Positions 15,087-23,728 of a stretch of DNA of 64,000 nt are shown piece by piece; within the stretch, counting starts at the first letter, position 1, and every line of letters begins with the position of its first letter. Below the pieces are notes generated by a model, which was not told the DNA's origin, searched no databases, and worked only from the letters and a program-made list of their open reading frames with translations. This DNA is from Streptomyces antarcticus (GTDB lineage: Bacteria; Actinomycetota; Actinomycetes; Streptomycetales; Streptomycetaceae). Where the stretch lies: assembly GCF_026627255.1 (NCBI RefSeq), contig NZ_JAPNLM010000006.1, positions 62,001 through 126,000 of the forward strand, read 5' to 3'. Both the position numbers and the translations under genes were made by a program.

Positions 15087-17147
15087 ATGGCAGAAGTCAA
15101 CCGCCGCAGGTTCCTCCAGATCGCCGGAGGCACCGCCGCCGTCGCGATGCTGAACGAGAGCATCGCGCGGGCCGCCGCCATCCCGGCGCAGGGTGCCACC
15201 GGGACGATCCAGGACGTCGAGCACGTCGTCGTCCTCATGCAGGAGAACCGGTCCTTCGACCAGTACTTCGGGTCGATGAAGGGCGTACGGGGCTTCGGCG
15301 ACCCGCGGCCGGTCCTCCAGGACAACGGCAAGTCCGTCTTCCACCAGTCCAACGGGACGAAGGACATCCTCCCCTTCAACCCGCAGGTCGACGACCTGGG
15401 CATGCGGTTCGTCGAGGGCCTCAACCACGACTGGGCCGGCGGCCACCAGGCCTACAACAACGGCAAGTACGACAAGTGGGTGCCGGCGAAGACCGCCACC
15501 ACGATGTCGCACATGACCCGCGACGACATCCCGTTCCACTACGCGCTCGCCGACGCCTTCACCGTCTGCGACGCCTACCACTGCTCCTTCATCGGTGCCA
15601 CCGACCCCAATCGCTACTACATGTGGACCGGGCACACGGGCAACGACGGCACCGGCGGCGGTCCGGTCCTCGGCAACCAGGAGGCCGGCTACGGCTGGAA
15701 GACCTACCCCGAGCGCCTGGAGTCCGCCGGGGTGTCCTGGAAGGTCTACCAGGACGTCGGCGACGGCCTGAACGCCGCCGGCCACTGGGGATGGATCAGC
15801 GACGCCTTCCGCGGCAACTACGGGGACAACTCGCTGCTCTACTTCAACTCCTACCGGAACGCCCAGCCGGGCAGCGCCCTCTACGAGAAGGCGCGTACCG
15901 GCACCAACGTCAAGGCGGGCGACGGGTACTTCGACAAGCTGCGCGCGGACGTGGTGGGCGGCACCCTGCCCCAGGTCTCCTGGATCGCGGCCCCGGAGGC
16001 GTTCAGCGAGCACCCGAACTGGCCGACGAACTTCGGTGCCTGGTACATCGCGCAGGTCCTCGACGCGCTGACGGCGAACCCGGACGTGTGGGCGAAGACG
16101 GCCTTCTTCATCACCTACGACGAGAACGACGGCTTCTTCGACCACGTCGTCCCGCCGTACCCGCCGGCCTCCGCGGCCTGGGGCCTGTCCACGGCCGACG
16201 TGACCCGCGACCTGTACGCCGGGGGCGGCGGATACGCGGCCGGGACCTACGGTCTCGGCCCGCGCGTCCCGATGATCGTCGTCTCCCCGTGGAGCAAGGG
16301 CGGTTACGTCTGCTCGGAGACCTTCGACCACACCTCGGTGATCCGTTTCATGGAGAAGCGCTTCGGCGTCAAGGAGCCCCAGATCTCCCCGTGGCGGCGC
16401 GCGGTCTGCGGCGACCTCACCTCCGCCTTCGACTTCACCCGCTCCGACGCCTCCCCGGCCGCGCTCCCCCCGACGGACGGCTACCTCCCGCCCGACCACG
16501 ACACCCACCCGTCGTACCACCCCGTGCCGCCGGCGACGGGCACCCTGCCCAAGCAGGAGGCGGGCTCCAAGCCGACCCGCCCGCTCGGCTACAGCCCCTA
16601 CGTGGACGGCAGGGCCACCGTGTCCACCGGCAAGTTCACGCTGACCTTCGCCGCCGGTTCCGTCCTGGGCGCCCACTTCCACAGCACCTCGGGCAACCGT
16701 ACGGACGGGCCTTGGCCGTACACGGTCGAGGCCGGCAAGACCCTCTCGGACACGTGGAGCACCAGCGCCTCCACCGGCAACCAGGTCAACCTCACCGTCT
16801 GGGGCCCGAACGGCTTCCTGCGCACCTGGAAGGGCCCGGCGAAGAAGGCCGGCCCCGAGGTGACGGCCCGGCACGCGGACGCCACCGGCAACCTGGTGCT
16901 CACCCTCGCGAACTCCGCCGCGGCGCCAGTCCACCTCACCGTGACCAACTCCTACGGCGGCGCCGCCCAGACCTTCAAGGTCAACCCGGGCGCCACCGTC
17001 TCCCACACGGTCGACCTGCGCGCCACCGGCCGCTGGTACGACGTCAAGGTGGTCTCCGACGCCGACGCCACCTTCCTGCGGCGTTTCGCGGGCCACGTGG
17101 AGACGGGCGCGCCGGGCGTCTCCGACCCGGCGCTCAAGACCGTCTGA
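15087..17147 (+). CDS. Phosphocholine-specific phospholipase C, Tat-exported
   Basis: This 686-residue exported enzyme belongs to the non-haemolytic phospholipase C/acid phosphatase family, hydrolysing phosphatidylcholine-type lipids outside the cell. It starts with a Tat signal (NRRRFLQIAGGTAAVAML). The catalytic domain opens with HVVVLMQENRSFDQYFGSM (residues 46-64), and further family segments are HYALADAFTVCDAYHCS, TDPNRYYMWTGH, ITYDENDGFFDHVVPP and GLGPRVPMIVVSPW. Two copies of the small DUF756 C-terminal domain follow from about residue 500. The frame is open 70 codons upstream, but the ATG at 15087 begins the Tat signal. A series of direct repeats precedes the gene and a strong hairpin follows it. 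Confidence 0.92.
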   Translation: MAEVNRRRFLQIAGGTAAVAMLNESIARAAAIPAQGATGTIQDVEHVVVLMQENRSFDQYFGSMKGVRGFGDPRPVLQDNGKSVFHQSNGTKDILPFNPQVDDLGMRFVEGLNHDWAGGHQAYNNGKYDKWVPAKTATTMSHMTRDDIPFHYALADAFTVCDAYHCSFIGATDPNRYYMWTGHTGNDGTGGGPVLGNQEAGYGWKTYPERLESAGVSWKVYQDVGDGLNAAGHWGWISDAFRGNYGDNSLLYFNSYRNAQPGSALYEKARTGTNVKAGDGYFDKLRADVVGGTLPQVSWIAAPEAFSEHPNWPTNFGAWYIAQVLDALTANPDVWAKTAFFITYDENDGFFDHVVPPYPPASAAWGLSTADVTRDLYAGGGGYAAGTYGLGPRVPMIVVSPWSKGGYVCSETFDHTSVIRFMEKRFGVKEPQISPWRRAVCGDLTSAFDFTRSDASPAALPPTDGYLPPDHDTHPSYHPVPPATGTLPKQEAGSKPTRPLGYSPYVDGRATVSTGKFTLTFAAGSVLGAHFHSTSGNRTDGPWPYTVEAGKTLSDTWSTSASTGNQVNLTVWGPNGFLRTWKGPAKKAGPEVTARHADATGNLVLTLANSAAAPVHLTVTNSYGGAAQTFKVNPGATVSHTVDLRATGRWYDVKVVSDADATFLRRFAGHVETGAPGVSDPALKTV

Positions 17148-17177
17148 CCCGGTCCGCCGTCCGCCCGCCCGCAGCCC

Positions 17178-17214
17178 CCGCCGCTCCGGTACCGCGAGGT
17201 CGCCGGGGCGGCGG
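17178..17214 (+). terminator. Hairpin after phospholipase C
   Basis: CCGCCGCTCCGG pairs with CCGGGGCGGCGG (12 bp, one mismatch) around a 13-base loop, 30 bases after the stop codon. No T-run. Confidence 0.5.
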
Positions 17215-17294
17215 CGGTTCCGCGGTGTGACGGCAGATCCGGTGGGCAGTACGTACGGCGTCGGCATCTCCACCCCGTCACCGAGGGAGAACGC

Positions 17295-18050
17295 ATGGCC
17301 ATCGCCCACCGCAGGATCGGCACCGGACCCGTCCGCGTCATAGTGCTGCACGACTGGTTCGGCACCTGCGCCACCTGGGGATCCGTACTGGACCACCTGG
17401 ACCCGGAGGGGTTCTCGTACGTCTTCCTCGACTACCGGGGCTACGGCGACCGCCGGGACGTGGCCGGGCGCTACAGCCTCCCCGAGATCGCCGACGACGT
17501 CCTCGAACTCGCCGACCAGCTGGGCTGGGACACCTTCTCGCTCCTCGGGCACTCCATGGGGGGCAAGGCCGCGCAGCAGGTGCTCGTACGGGCCCCCGAG
17601 CGCATCGAGAAGCTCATCGGGACCGCCCCGGTTCCGGCCGCGCCCTACGCGATGGACGACGCGACCCACGCCCTCTTCCACGGCGCCGCCGAGGACCCCG
17701 GCAAGCGCCGGGCCATCCTGGACCTGGTCACCGGACACCGGGCGAGCCGCCACTGGCTGGAGCGGATGGTCGCCCACTCGCTGGCCGCGTCCCGGCCCGA
17801 GGCCTTCGCGGGCTACCTCGCGAGCTGGCAGCCGCTCGACCTGTCCCCGGCCGTCAAGGGCAACACCGTGCCGGTGCTCGTCCTGGTCGGGGAGTACGAC
17901 CTCGCGCTGACCGCCGAGGTCATGCGGGGCACCTGGCAGGCCTGGTACCCGAACTGCCGCGTCCGGACCCTGCCGGGCACCGGCCACTACCCGCCGCAGG
18001 AGACCCCGGTGGCCTTCGCCACGGCGGTCGAGGCCTTCCTCGTGAGCTAG
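17295..18050 (+). CDS. Alpha/beta hydrolase
   Basis: This 251-residue protein has the alpha/beta hydrolase fold: the oxyanion-side VIVLHDWFGTCATW, the nucleophile elbow LLGHSMGG (Ser near residue 91), the acid in LVGEYDLAL and the catalytic His in PGTGHYPPQETP. It resembles peroxidase/lactonase-type esterases; substrate cannot be named. GAGGGAGAACGC precedes ATG 17295. It lies 148 bases after the phospholipase gene and converges with a gene at 18177, with a repeat hairpin and a terminator hairpin between the two. Confidence 0.85.
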   Translation: MAIAHRRIGTGPVRVIVLHDWFGTCATWGSVLDHLDPEGFSYVFLDYRGYGDRRDVAGRYSLPEIADDVLELADQLGWDTFSLLGHSMGGKAAQQVLVRAPERIEKLIGTAPVPAAPYAMDDATHALFHGAAEDPGKRRAILDLVTGHRASRHWLERMVAHSLAASRPEAFAGYLASWQPLDLSPAVKGNTVPVLVLVGEYDLALTAEVMRGTWQAWYPNCRVRTLPGTGHYPPQETPVAFATAVEAFLVS

Positions 18051-18054
18051 TGCA

Positions 18055-18118
18055 GTGCTGCGACCGGGCAGATCCGCACCGGACACCACGACCCGGCAAC
18101 CCCTTCCGGTCACAGCAC
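18055..18118. repeat. Intergenic hairpin repeat, copy A
   Basis: Arms GTGCTGCGACCGG (18055-18067) and CCGGTCACAGCAC (18106-18118) pair at 12 of 13 positions around a loop. Much of the loop (18074-18105) matches the loop of copy B at 37868-37899, including GACACCACGACCCGGC. The paired arms differ between the copies in a compensating way. Confidence 0.65.
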
Positions 18119-18135
18119 CAGGGGGTGTCGTCCGG

Positions 18136-18178
18136 CGGACCCCGGTGGGGGACGGGGTCCGAGCGGTCGACACCGCTC
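18136..18178. terminator. Paired hairpins between convergent genes
   Basis: CGGACCCCG/CGGGGTCCG (18136-18144 and 18153-18161) form a perfect 9-bp stem with an 8-base loop. It is followed at once by GAGCGGT/ACCGCTC (18161-18178). They lie between the alpha/beta hydrolase stop and the stop of the gene on the other strand, so they can end transcription from both sides. Confidence 0.6.
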
Positions 18179-18824
18179 AGCGCATGCGGTGGGCGCGGCG
18201 GCGGCGCAGGAGGATGCCGGCGGCCGCGCCGGTCAGCGCGGTGACCGCGACGCCGGCCGTGGTCCACCACAGGGCCGGACCGGAGGCGGCGGGCTCGGCC
18301 GCGGCCGACGCGCTCGCGCCGCTCTGGGGCGAGGAGGCGGCCGGGGAGGCGGCCGCCGTGGGCGTCGCGGCCGCGGTACCGGTGGCCGTCGTGCCGGTGG
18401 CCGCGGTACCGGCGGAGGGGGCACCGGCGGACGGCGCGGGCGCCGGGTCCACGACGGGGACGCCGACTTCGAGCTCACCGTGGCCGAGGGCGGGGAAGCC
18501 CACGTCGACGCTGACCTTCCAGGTGCCGGGCGGCAGGGCCTCGGCCGTGGTCCAGCCCGCCGGAGGGGCGAGCGGGTCCCGGATCAGCCGCCAGGGTCCG
18601 AGCGTGCGGGTGCCGTCGACGCTGACCGCGTTCACGGTGGCGGCGACGGCCTCGTCGACGGCGTCCCCGTCGTTCTCCCAGGTGACGGCGGCGGTGACCC
18701 GGCCCTCGCGCTGGCCGGTGACCACCACCTTGACGGTGTCGCCGTGGGCCAGTGCGGGCGCGGGGGCCAGGAGGAGGAGGCCGAGGGCGGCCACGAGGGC
18801 CGGGAAGACGGATCTGGTTCGCAT
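18177..18824 (-). CDS. Exported, membrane-anchored protein of unknown function
   Basis: The 215-residue protein has a clear Sec signal peptide (MRTRSVFPALVAALGLLLL, ending near ALA-HGD). A beta-rich domain of about 110 residues follows with VVVTGQREGRVTAAVTWEND and WKVSVDVGFPALGHGELEV. Next is a long Ala/Thr/Ser/Pro linker (about residues 127-180), then one membrane segment and a short Arg-rich tail (RRRRAHRMR). This is the plan of a surface protein held by its C-terminus. The N-terminal His after cleavage recalls copper-binding CopC-like proteins, but the rest of that motif is not evident. An upstream ATG at 18884 is rejected because it would bury the signal peptide. Confidence 0.75.
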   Translation of the reverse strand: MRTRSVFPALVAALGLLLLAPAPALAHGDTVKVVVTGQREGRVTAAVTWENDGDAVDEAVAATVNAVSVDGTRTLGPWRLIRDPLAPPAGWTTAEALPPGTWKVSVDVGFPALGHGELEVGVPVVDPAPAPSAGAPSAGTAATGTTATGTAAATPTAAASPAASSPQSGASASAAAEPAASGPALWWTTAGVAVTALTGAAAGILLRRRRAHRMR

Positions 18825-18954
18825 CGTTGCGGTGCTCCGGGTGGGGTGAGGGTCGGTGGACGGCCGCGCGGAGCGGCCGTCCACCGAGGGGCGGGTACCG
18901 GCGGGGGCCGGGCGGGCGCCGGGCCCCGGAGGGGCCGTCGCGCCCGCCCGGCCC

Positions 18955-19162
18955 GGCCGTCGGATCGACCGGTCAGTCCGTCAGGTCAGCCGGTCGGTCC
19001 GTCGGCCGGTCTGGCCGTCGGTCCGTCGGTCCGGCCGGGCAGGGCCGTCGGCCGGGCTCGGGTCAAGGGGCATCGGTCGCGCCTCCGGTCGGTCCGTCGG
19101 TACAGGTGGGCGGGCGGGCGGTCAGGTGGGCGGGTCAGGTGGGCGGTCGGTCAGGCGGGCCG
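18955..19162. repeat. Low-complexity spacer with CCGTCGGT and GGTGGGCGG runs
   Basis: Between the exported protein and the metalloprotease, the DNA is made of short imperfect repeats: CCGTCGGTC-like units up to about 19105, then GTCAGGTGGGCGG units up to the protease stop. Apparent frames are Gly/Arg/Pro/Val filler. I see no gene in 18825-19162. Confidence 0.6.
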
Positions 19163-21238
19163 TCAGCCGGCCTTCTGGACGGTCCAGAGCTGCGCCGCGC
19201 CGCCGTCCGCGCGCTGGAGGTCGAGCAGCCAGCTGCCGTAGTACGGGCGGCGGCTCACGGTGAGGGCGAAGCCGCCCCCGGGGTCCGTGACCGTCACCGC
19301 GCCGCCGCGGGACGTCAGCCGCCAGGCCTGTGCCGCGTCGGTGCCGCAGGGCCGCTGCGCCACCCACATGCCGGCGGACGGGGTCCCGCCGGGCTGGAGG
19401 CACTTGCCGGACGCCGCGGACCGGATGCGGACCTGGCCGCCGCCCGCGTCGTCGAAGTACCACTGCTGCTGCGCGTACCCGTTGGCACGTGAGCCGACGA
19501 GCACGGTGCCGTCCGCGGTACGGCCGCCCCACAGTTCGGCGGCCATACCGGTGCTGCCGTTGCCGAGGGTGTAGCGGCTGCCGGGGGTGGTGGCGCCGCC
19601 GCCCGCCTTCGGGGTCTTGAAGGAGGCCGCCTTGCCCGGGCCGCTGTCCCGGCCGGAGCCGTCGCGCACGGACACGGTCACCTTGTACGTGGTGTCGGGC
19701 TTGAGGCTGTGGATGCGCAGGACCTGGGACTGCACCCAGGTGAGGTGCTTGCCGTTGATCAGGACCTGGTACCAGGCGGCGCCCTCGACCTTGGGCCAGC
19801 TCACCACGACCGAGGTGGACTGGACCTGGGCGGCCGTCACGGCCGGTCCGCCGCCCGGCTTCTTGGTCGGGGTCGGCGAGGGCTTCTTCGTCGGGCTCGG
19901 GGTCGGGCTCGGGTTCGGACCGGGGTCGGTGCCGCCTCCGCCGCCGCCCCTGGCCTTCATCAGGAACTGGTTGTCGGCGATGTTCCAGTGCGTGGACAGG
20001 TAGCTGCCTGCCTTGGGACTGGTGTGGAAGTAGTCGTCGTGGTTGCAGTCCAGGATGTTCTCGGCGGCCTGGTTGGTGCAGACGTTGCGCATCTTCGGGT
20101 AGTTCGGCGAGTCCGAGTAGCACATGACGTCGAACTCGTCGGTGCAGTGGGCGCCGAGGCTCGTGTTCGGCGCGCTGTTGTTCACCGCGCCCAGGTTGTG
20201 GCCGAGTTCGTGCGCCGCCGTGTGCCCGCCCCAGCACCCGGAGTCCGTACGCCCGTAGGACGGGCCGAAGTTGCTCTGGTTGTTCTGGCCGGGACGCTCG
20301 TCGCCGGCGAAGGTGCCGATCCCGCAGTAGACCTGCGTGTCGGCGAAGATCATGTACTTGCGGTCCCGGCGGTCCAGGCCCTTGCCGGCGAGCGCCGCGT
20401 TGGTGGCGCTGAACTCGGCCAGTGCCGAGTCGGGGAGCTCGATGTTGAGCACCGTCGGCGTGCAGTCCGCGTTCGTCACGTAGCGGATGTGGCGTACGCC
20501 GCCGGTCTCCTGGGCGCTCGCCGAGTAGATGAGGTCGGCGTCGGCCGCCCACTTGCGGAACGAGGCGGCGTACTCGGAGAACCGGTCCCGGCCGGGGCCG
20601 TGGACGTACACGACCTGGACGCGGTTGCCGGAGCTGCCGTCGCCCTCGCACTGGACGGTCTGGCCCGCGGGTCCGGCGGCGACGGCGCGTTCGCCGGCCG
20701 AGGGGGCGGCGGCGGGCGGGGGCGCCGAGTCCTTGGTGGCGCCCGCGTCGGCGGCGGGCGCGTCCTGAGGACGCCCGCCGTCCTGCGTGGCGGCCGGGTC
20801 CTCGGTCGACGGGCGGGACGGATCGGCGGCCGCCGCCGTGGTGGCGACGGCCGGCGGTATCTCCTTCTTGATGTCGACACCCTTGGGCGGGGCATCGGGT
20901 CCGTGGGTGCACAGTCCGGCGTCGGTGCGGTAGACGCCGACGCACCGGTCGCCCTTCGGAGCGGCCTTGAGGCCGTCGTAGACCATCCCGCGCGCGTTCT
21001 CGTTGGCGGGGGCGGCCGGGATCGGGTCCGGCTCCTGGTCCCGGGCCGCCGCGGCGGCCGGTACGACCGTCTCCGCGTCGGCCCCCGAGGCCTGCGCGGG
21101 GGCCGCGGCCTGGGCGCCGTCGCCGATTCCGGAATAGGCGATGCCCGCCGCGATCACGGCCGCTGTGGCCGTGGCGGCGGTCAGGAGGATCAACCGCCGG
21201 GGTCTGCGCCGGTGTTCCCGCCGTCTGCGTCCTGTCAT
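19163..21238 (-). CDS. Secreted zinc metalloprotease with Fn3 and ricin-type lectin domains
   Basis: This 691-residue secreted protein starts with an Arg-rich signal peptide (RRLILLTAATATAAVIAAG). An Ala/Pro-rich pro-region follows, then a metzincin-like catalytic domain with HTAAHELGHNLGAVNN around residues 339-354 and a Met-turn DVMCYSDS. A Pro/Lys/Thr linker, a fibronectin type III domain (about 445-540), and a C-terminal ricin-type beta-trefoil (YTLGNGSTGMAAELWGG to the end, with QQQWYFD and GKCLQPGG) complete it. Canonical metzincins have His or Asp at the third metal position (HExxHxxGxxH/D); here it is Asn, so a later His such as AHCTDE may serve. GAGG lies 5 bases before ATG 21238; the GTG 6 bases upstream is less well placed. 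Confidence 0.85.
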   Translation of the reverse strand: MTGRRRREHRRRPRRLILLTAATATAAVIAAGIAYSGIGDGAQAAAPAQASGADAETVVPAAAAARDQEPDPIPAAPANENARGMVYDGLKAAPKGDRCVGVYRTDAGLCTHGPDAPPKGVDIKKEIPPAVATTAAAADPSRPSTEDPAATQDGGRPQDAPAADAGATKDSAPPPAAAPSAGERAVAAGPAGQTVQCEGDGSSGNRVQVVYVHGPGRDRFSEYAASFRKWAADADLIYSASAQETGGVRHIRYVTNADCTPTVLNIELPDSALAEFSATNAALAGKGLDRRDRKYMIFADTQVYCGIGTFAGDERPGQNNQSNFGPSYGRTDSGCWGGHTAAHELGHNLGAVNNSAPNTSLGAHCTDEFDVMCYSDSPNYPKMRNVCTNQAAENILDCNHDDYFHTSPKAGSYLSTHWNIADNQFLMKARGGGGGGTDPGPNPSPTPSPTKKPSPTPTKKPGGGPAVTAAQVQSTSVVVSWPKVEGAAWYQVLINGKHLTWVQSQVLRIHSLKPDTTYKVTVSVRDGSGRDSGPGKAASFKTPKAGGGATTPGSRYTLGNGSTGMAAELWGGRTADGTVLVGSRANGYAQQQWYFDDAGGGQVRIRSAASGKCLQPGGTPSAGMWVAQRPCGTDAAQAWRLTSRGGAVTVTDPGGGFALTVSRRPYYGSWLLDLQRADGGAAQLWTVQKAG

Positions 21239-21780
21239 GCGCACCTCAAATGGTGATCGGAGTGACTGGGTCCGCGGAAGCCTGCCAGACGCACGCTCCG
21301 GAGAATTCGGACAAAGGGGAGCGTGACCCGAGAAATCATTCCGTTACCTGTCGGTCTGATTTGACGAACACTCAATTTGCTTTAAGGGCAGATGAGTTGG
21401 GGTAATCGGGCTTTAATGGTCCAGGCCTTTATTGGAGCGTTGTTATCGAATCGAAATAATCAAGTGAGGCTTATTGACTGGAATTCAGTCAGGGATTCAC
21501 CTAATTACTACCTGCCGAATTCCCTCCGTCACGACCCGTGAGGAACCGGCCGGACATCGCGGGCGATCCGCGGCAGACAGGACGATCACCGGTCCGCCCG
21601 GTCTCCGGCCGGACGGCTTCCGCTTCGGCGTGACGCTTCGGCGATGTGGACGGCGTTGCGGACTGGGGTGCCGACGGAAGTGTCGATGGAAGTGCGACGG
21701 AAACGCAGACGGTCCCGTCACGGCGGCCGGTGATCCGGTCGGCCGGGGGAGGGGCGGGCGGAGCGTGGCCCCGGACGCGC
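21239..21780. other. Gene-free region with an AT-rich promoter-like stretch
   Basis: No supported gene. From about 21330 to 21510 the GC content drops sharply compared with the surroundings, with runs such as TTTAAGGGC, TCGAATCGAAATAATCAAG and CACCTAATTACTACC. This is where the promoter of the metalloprotease gene should be. 21540-21780 is GC-rich and shows nothing I can support. Confidence 0.5.
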
Positions 21781-21825
21781 AAAAACCCCTGGCGGGTACG
21801 AGGAGGACCTCGTACCCGCCAGGGG
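21781..21825 (-). terminator. Strong rho-independent terminator of tRNA-His
   Basis: Arms 21786-21803 and 21808-21825 are perfect 18-bp complements around the loop AGGA. Read leftwards they are followed by TTTTT (21785-21781). It begins 9 bases beyond the tRNA 3' end. A full stem with T-run is unusual in this genome's other terminators. Confidence 0.92.
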
Positions 21826-21833
21826 ATCAACAG

Positions 21834-21907
21834 GGTGAGTGACGGGACTTGAACCCGCGGCCACCTGGACCACAACCAGGTGCTCTACCAACTGAGCTAC
21901 ACCCACC
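21834..21907 (-). tRNA. tRNA-His (anticodon GTG)
   Basis: The minus strand folds as a standard tRNA. The acceptor strand GTGGGTG pairs with CACTCAC, D-arm is GCTCAGTTGGTAGAGC, the anticodon loop TTGTGGT carries GTG, and the T-arm contains GGTTCAAGTCC. The extra 5' G at 21907 faces the discriminator C at 21834, the identity pair of tRNA-His. CCA is not encoded. A strong terminator follows. Confidence 0.96.
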
Positions 21908-21980
21908 ACGAAGGGTGGCGGACCACCCGTTCGATGTGCATGCACAGCATAGCCGATCAGCGGGGTGGTTCCGCGACGCC

Positions 21981-22778
21981 TTATTCCGCCTCCGGAGCCC
22001 CCGAAGCGGCGTGTGCGACCGCCGCCGCGGCGAGGGCGCGCACGATCGGGTGCGGCCGGGTGCCGTCCCCGTACAGCTCCGGCTGGAAGAGCGTCGCGAG
22101 GAAGAAGGGGTGCCCCGGCAGCTCCGCGATGCGCGCCTGCCCCTCCTCGTCGCGGCCCGACAGCCGCAGCCCGTGCGCGGTGAGCACCTCCAGGTGCCGG
22201 GTCACCGGCCCGTAGTTGCAGCTGTAGCGCTCCATCGACCGCTCCGCGCCGAGTGCCGACTCGGCCAGCGACCCGGGCTCCGCCCGTACGAGCCCCTCGT
22301 GCCCGGCGAGCGAGCAGGCGAGCGGCGCGATCAGCGGGTCGGCCGCGTCCGGGTCGTTCTCGGCGTGCGCCGCTCCGGACAGGCCGCACACGGAGCGGGC
22401 GTACTCCAGCAGGGTGTGCTGGAAGCCGCCGCAGGTCCCCAGAAAGGGGATGCCCGCCTCCCGCGCCACCCGGATCGCGGCGAGCGCCCCGGCCTCGCTG
22501 GCGTACGGGCTGCCCGGCGGGACCCACACGGCGTCGAAGCGGGCCAGCGCCCCCGAGGCGGCCTCGGCCACGGCGTCACCGGTGGGGATCCAGTACGCGT
22601 CGAGGACGAGCCCGTCGCGCGCGGCCAGGGAGTCCAGGAGCACCGGGATGCGGGTGTGGGCGGTCACGTGCGGCGAACGGTCGCCGACGAGGGCGAGCCG
22701 GGCGGCGCGTGCGGGGGCGGGGGCGGGGGCGGGGACGGCGAGGGTGGCGGTGGGGGCGCCGGCCGGTGTGGTGGTCAT
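21981..22778 (-). CDS. Glutamine amidotransferase-like protein (CTP synthase C-terminal-related)
   Basis: The 265-residue protein is a class I amidotransferase-like domain of the type called CTP-synthase C-terminal-region-related. The nucleophile Cys is in PFLGTCGGFQHTLLEYAR, preceded by DAVWVPPGSPYASE, and the His/Glu part is FLATLFQPELYG. There is no synthetase partner domain, so the substrate is unknown. The N-terminus has an APAPAPAPA run made by a GGGGGC hexamer repeat. ATG 22778 has AGGA 8 bases upstream; a longer version from 22787 is possible. It is divergent from a LysR regulator 71 bases away, which probably controls it. Confidence 0.8.
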   Translation of the reverse strand: MTTTPAGAPTATLAVPAPAPAPARAARLALVGDRSPHVTAHTRIPVLLDSLAARDGLVLDAYWIPTGDAVAEAASGALARFDAVWVPPGSPYASEAGALAAIRVAREAGIPFLGTCGGFQHTLLEYARSVCGLSGAAHAENDPDAADPLIAPLACSLAGHEGLVRAEPGSLAESALGAERSMERYSCNYGPVTRHLEVLTAHGLRLSGRDEEGQARIAELPGHPFFLATLFQPELYGDGTRPHPIVRALAAAAVAHAASGAPEAE

Positions 22779-22825
22779 GTGGATCATCCTGCGAGATCCG
22801 CCCACTTCAGCGCCAACGATTGTTC

Positions 22826-22844
22826 TTGCTCTTTCGATAAGCAA
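22826..22844. promoter_or_regulatory. LysR-type inverted repeat in a divergent promoter
   Basis: TTGCT-N9-AGCAA sits between the amidotransferase-like gene and the LysR gene, ending 5 bases before the LysR start. LysR regulators commonly bind such interrupted palindromes next to their own start. The arms are only 5 bp. Confidence 0.35.
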
Positions 22845-22849
22845 CGCTG

Positions 22850-23728
22850 ATGACCATGGAACCGCACCTGCTCCGCACCTTCGTCGCCGTGGCCCGACTG
22901 GGCTCCTTCTCCGGCGCTGCCCGGGAGCTCGGCTACACCCAGTCCGCCGTGTCCCAGCACATCGCCGCGCTGGAGGCGGACCTGCGGACCGAGCTCCTCA
23001 CCCGCCGGCCCGTCGCGCCGACGGCGGCCGGGGAACGGCTGCTGGAGCACGCCGGGCCGCTGCTGCTGCGCCTCGACGCCGCCCGGGCCGACGTCCTGCG
23101 GCTGGCCGCCGCCCCGCCCGGCCGCGTCACCCTCGCCGCCTCCCCGCTCGCCGTCGGGCCGGCGCTGCTCGCGGCCCTGCCCGTCACCGGCGTCACCCTG
23201 CGGGTACTGCCCCCGGACCAGGTGCCCGCCGCCGTTGCCACCGGGGGCTGCGACCTCGGCCTCGTCGACGGGCTCGCCGCCCCCAGCGACCCGCTGCGGC
23301 TGCCCGACGTGGCCCCGCTCACGGTGACCGGAGTCGGCGAGGAGACGCTGGCCGTGCTGTTCCCCGCCGGGCACCCCCTCGCCGCGCGGGCCTCCGTCCG
23401 GCTGGACGACCTCACCGACGCCCGCTGGCTCGACGCCCCCGGCGTGGGGCTGCCGCTCACCGCCGCCCGCGGCGCCCTGCGCTACGACGGCACCGACCTG
23501 CTGGCCCTGTGCGCCCTCGCAGCCGCCGGGCACGGCCTCGTGCTGCTGCCCCGCCGGGTCGCCGAAGCCGCCGGCGCGGGGGTCGCCGTACCCCTGGCCG
23601 CCCCGCGCCTGGTGCACCGTACGGAACTGCTCTCGCCCGGCACTCCGACCGGCGCGGCCGCCGCGCTCGCCGCCCGGCTCGCGGCAGGATCGCCGTATGA
23701 CTCCCGACCCCACGCACGCGACGCCTGA
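22850..23728 (+). CDS. LysR-family transcriptional regulator
   Basis: This 292-residue regulator has the N-terminal winged helix of LysR proteins (LLRTFVAVARLGSFSGAAREL, then QSAVSQHIAALEADL). A shortened effector-binding domain follows with LAASPLAVGPALLAAL and HGLVLLPRRVAEAAG. The ATG at 22850 is followed by another at 22856; either works. It is divergent from the amidotransferase-like gene and overlaps the next gene by 32 bases, in a different frame, which suggests that the peptidase gene is co-transcribed with it. Confidence 0.9.
   Translation: MTMEPHLLRTFVAVARLGSFSGAARELGYTQSAVSQHIAALEADLRTELLTRRPVAPTAAGERLLEHAGPLLLRLDAARADVLRLAAAPPGRVTLAASPLAVGPALLAALPVTGVTLRVLPPDQVPAAVATGGCDLGLVDGLAAPSDPLRLPDVAPLTVTGVGEETLAVLFPAGHPLAARASVRLDDLTDARWLDAPGVGLPLTAARGALRYDGTDLLALCALAAAGHGLVLLPRRVAEAAGAGVAVPLAAPRLVHRTELLSPGTPTGAAAALAARLAAGSPYDSRPHARDA

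Noticed and set aside
14640..18173. A 1177-codon minus-strand frame opposite phospholipase C and the hydrolase
   Set aside because: It is antisense to two clearly recognised genes and shows no domain. Long antisense frames are expected at this GC content.
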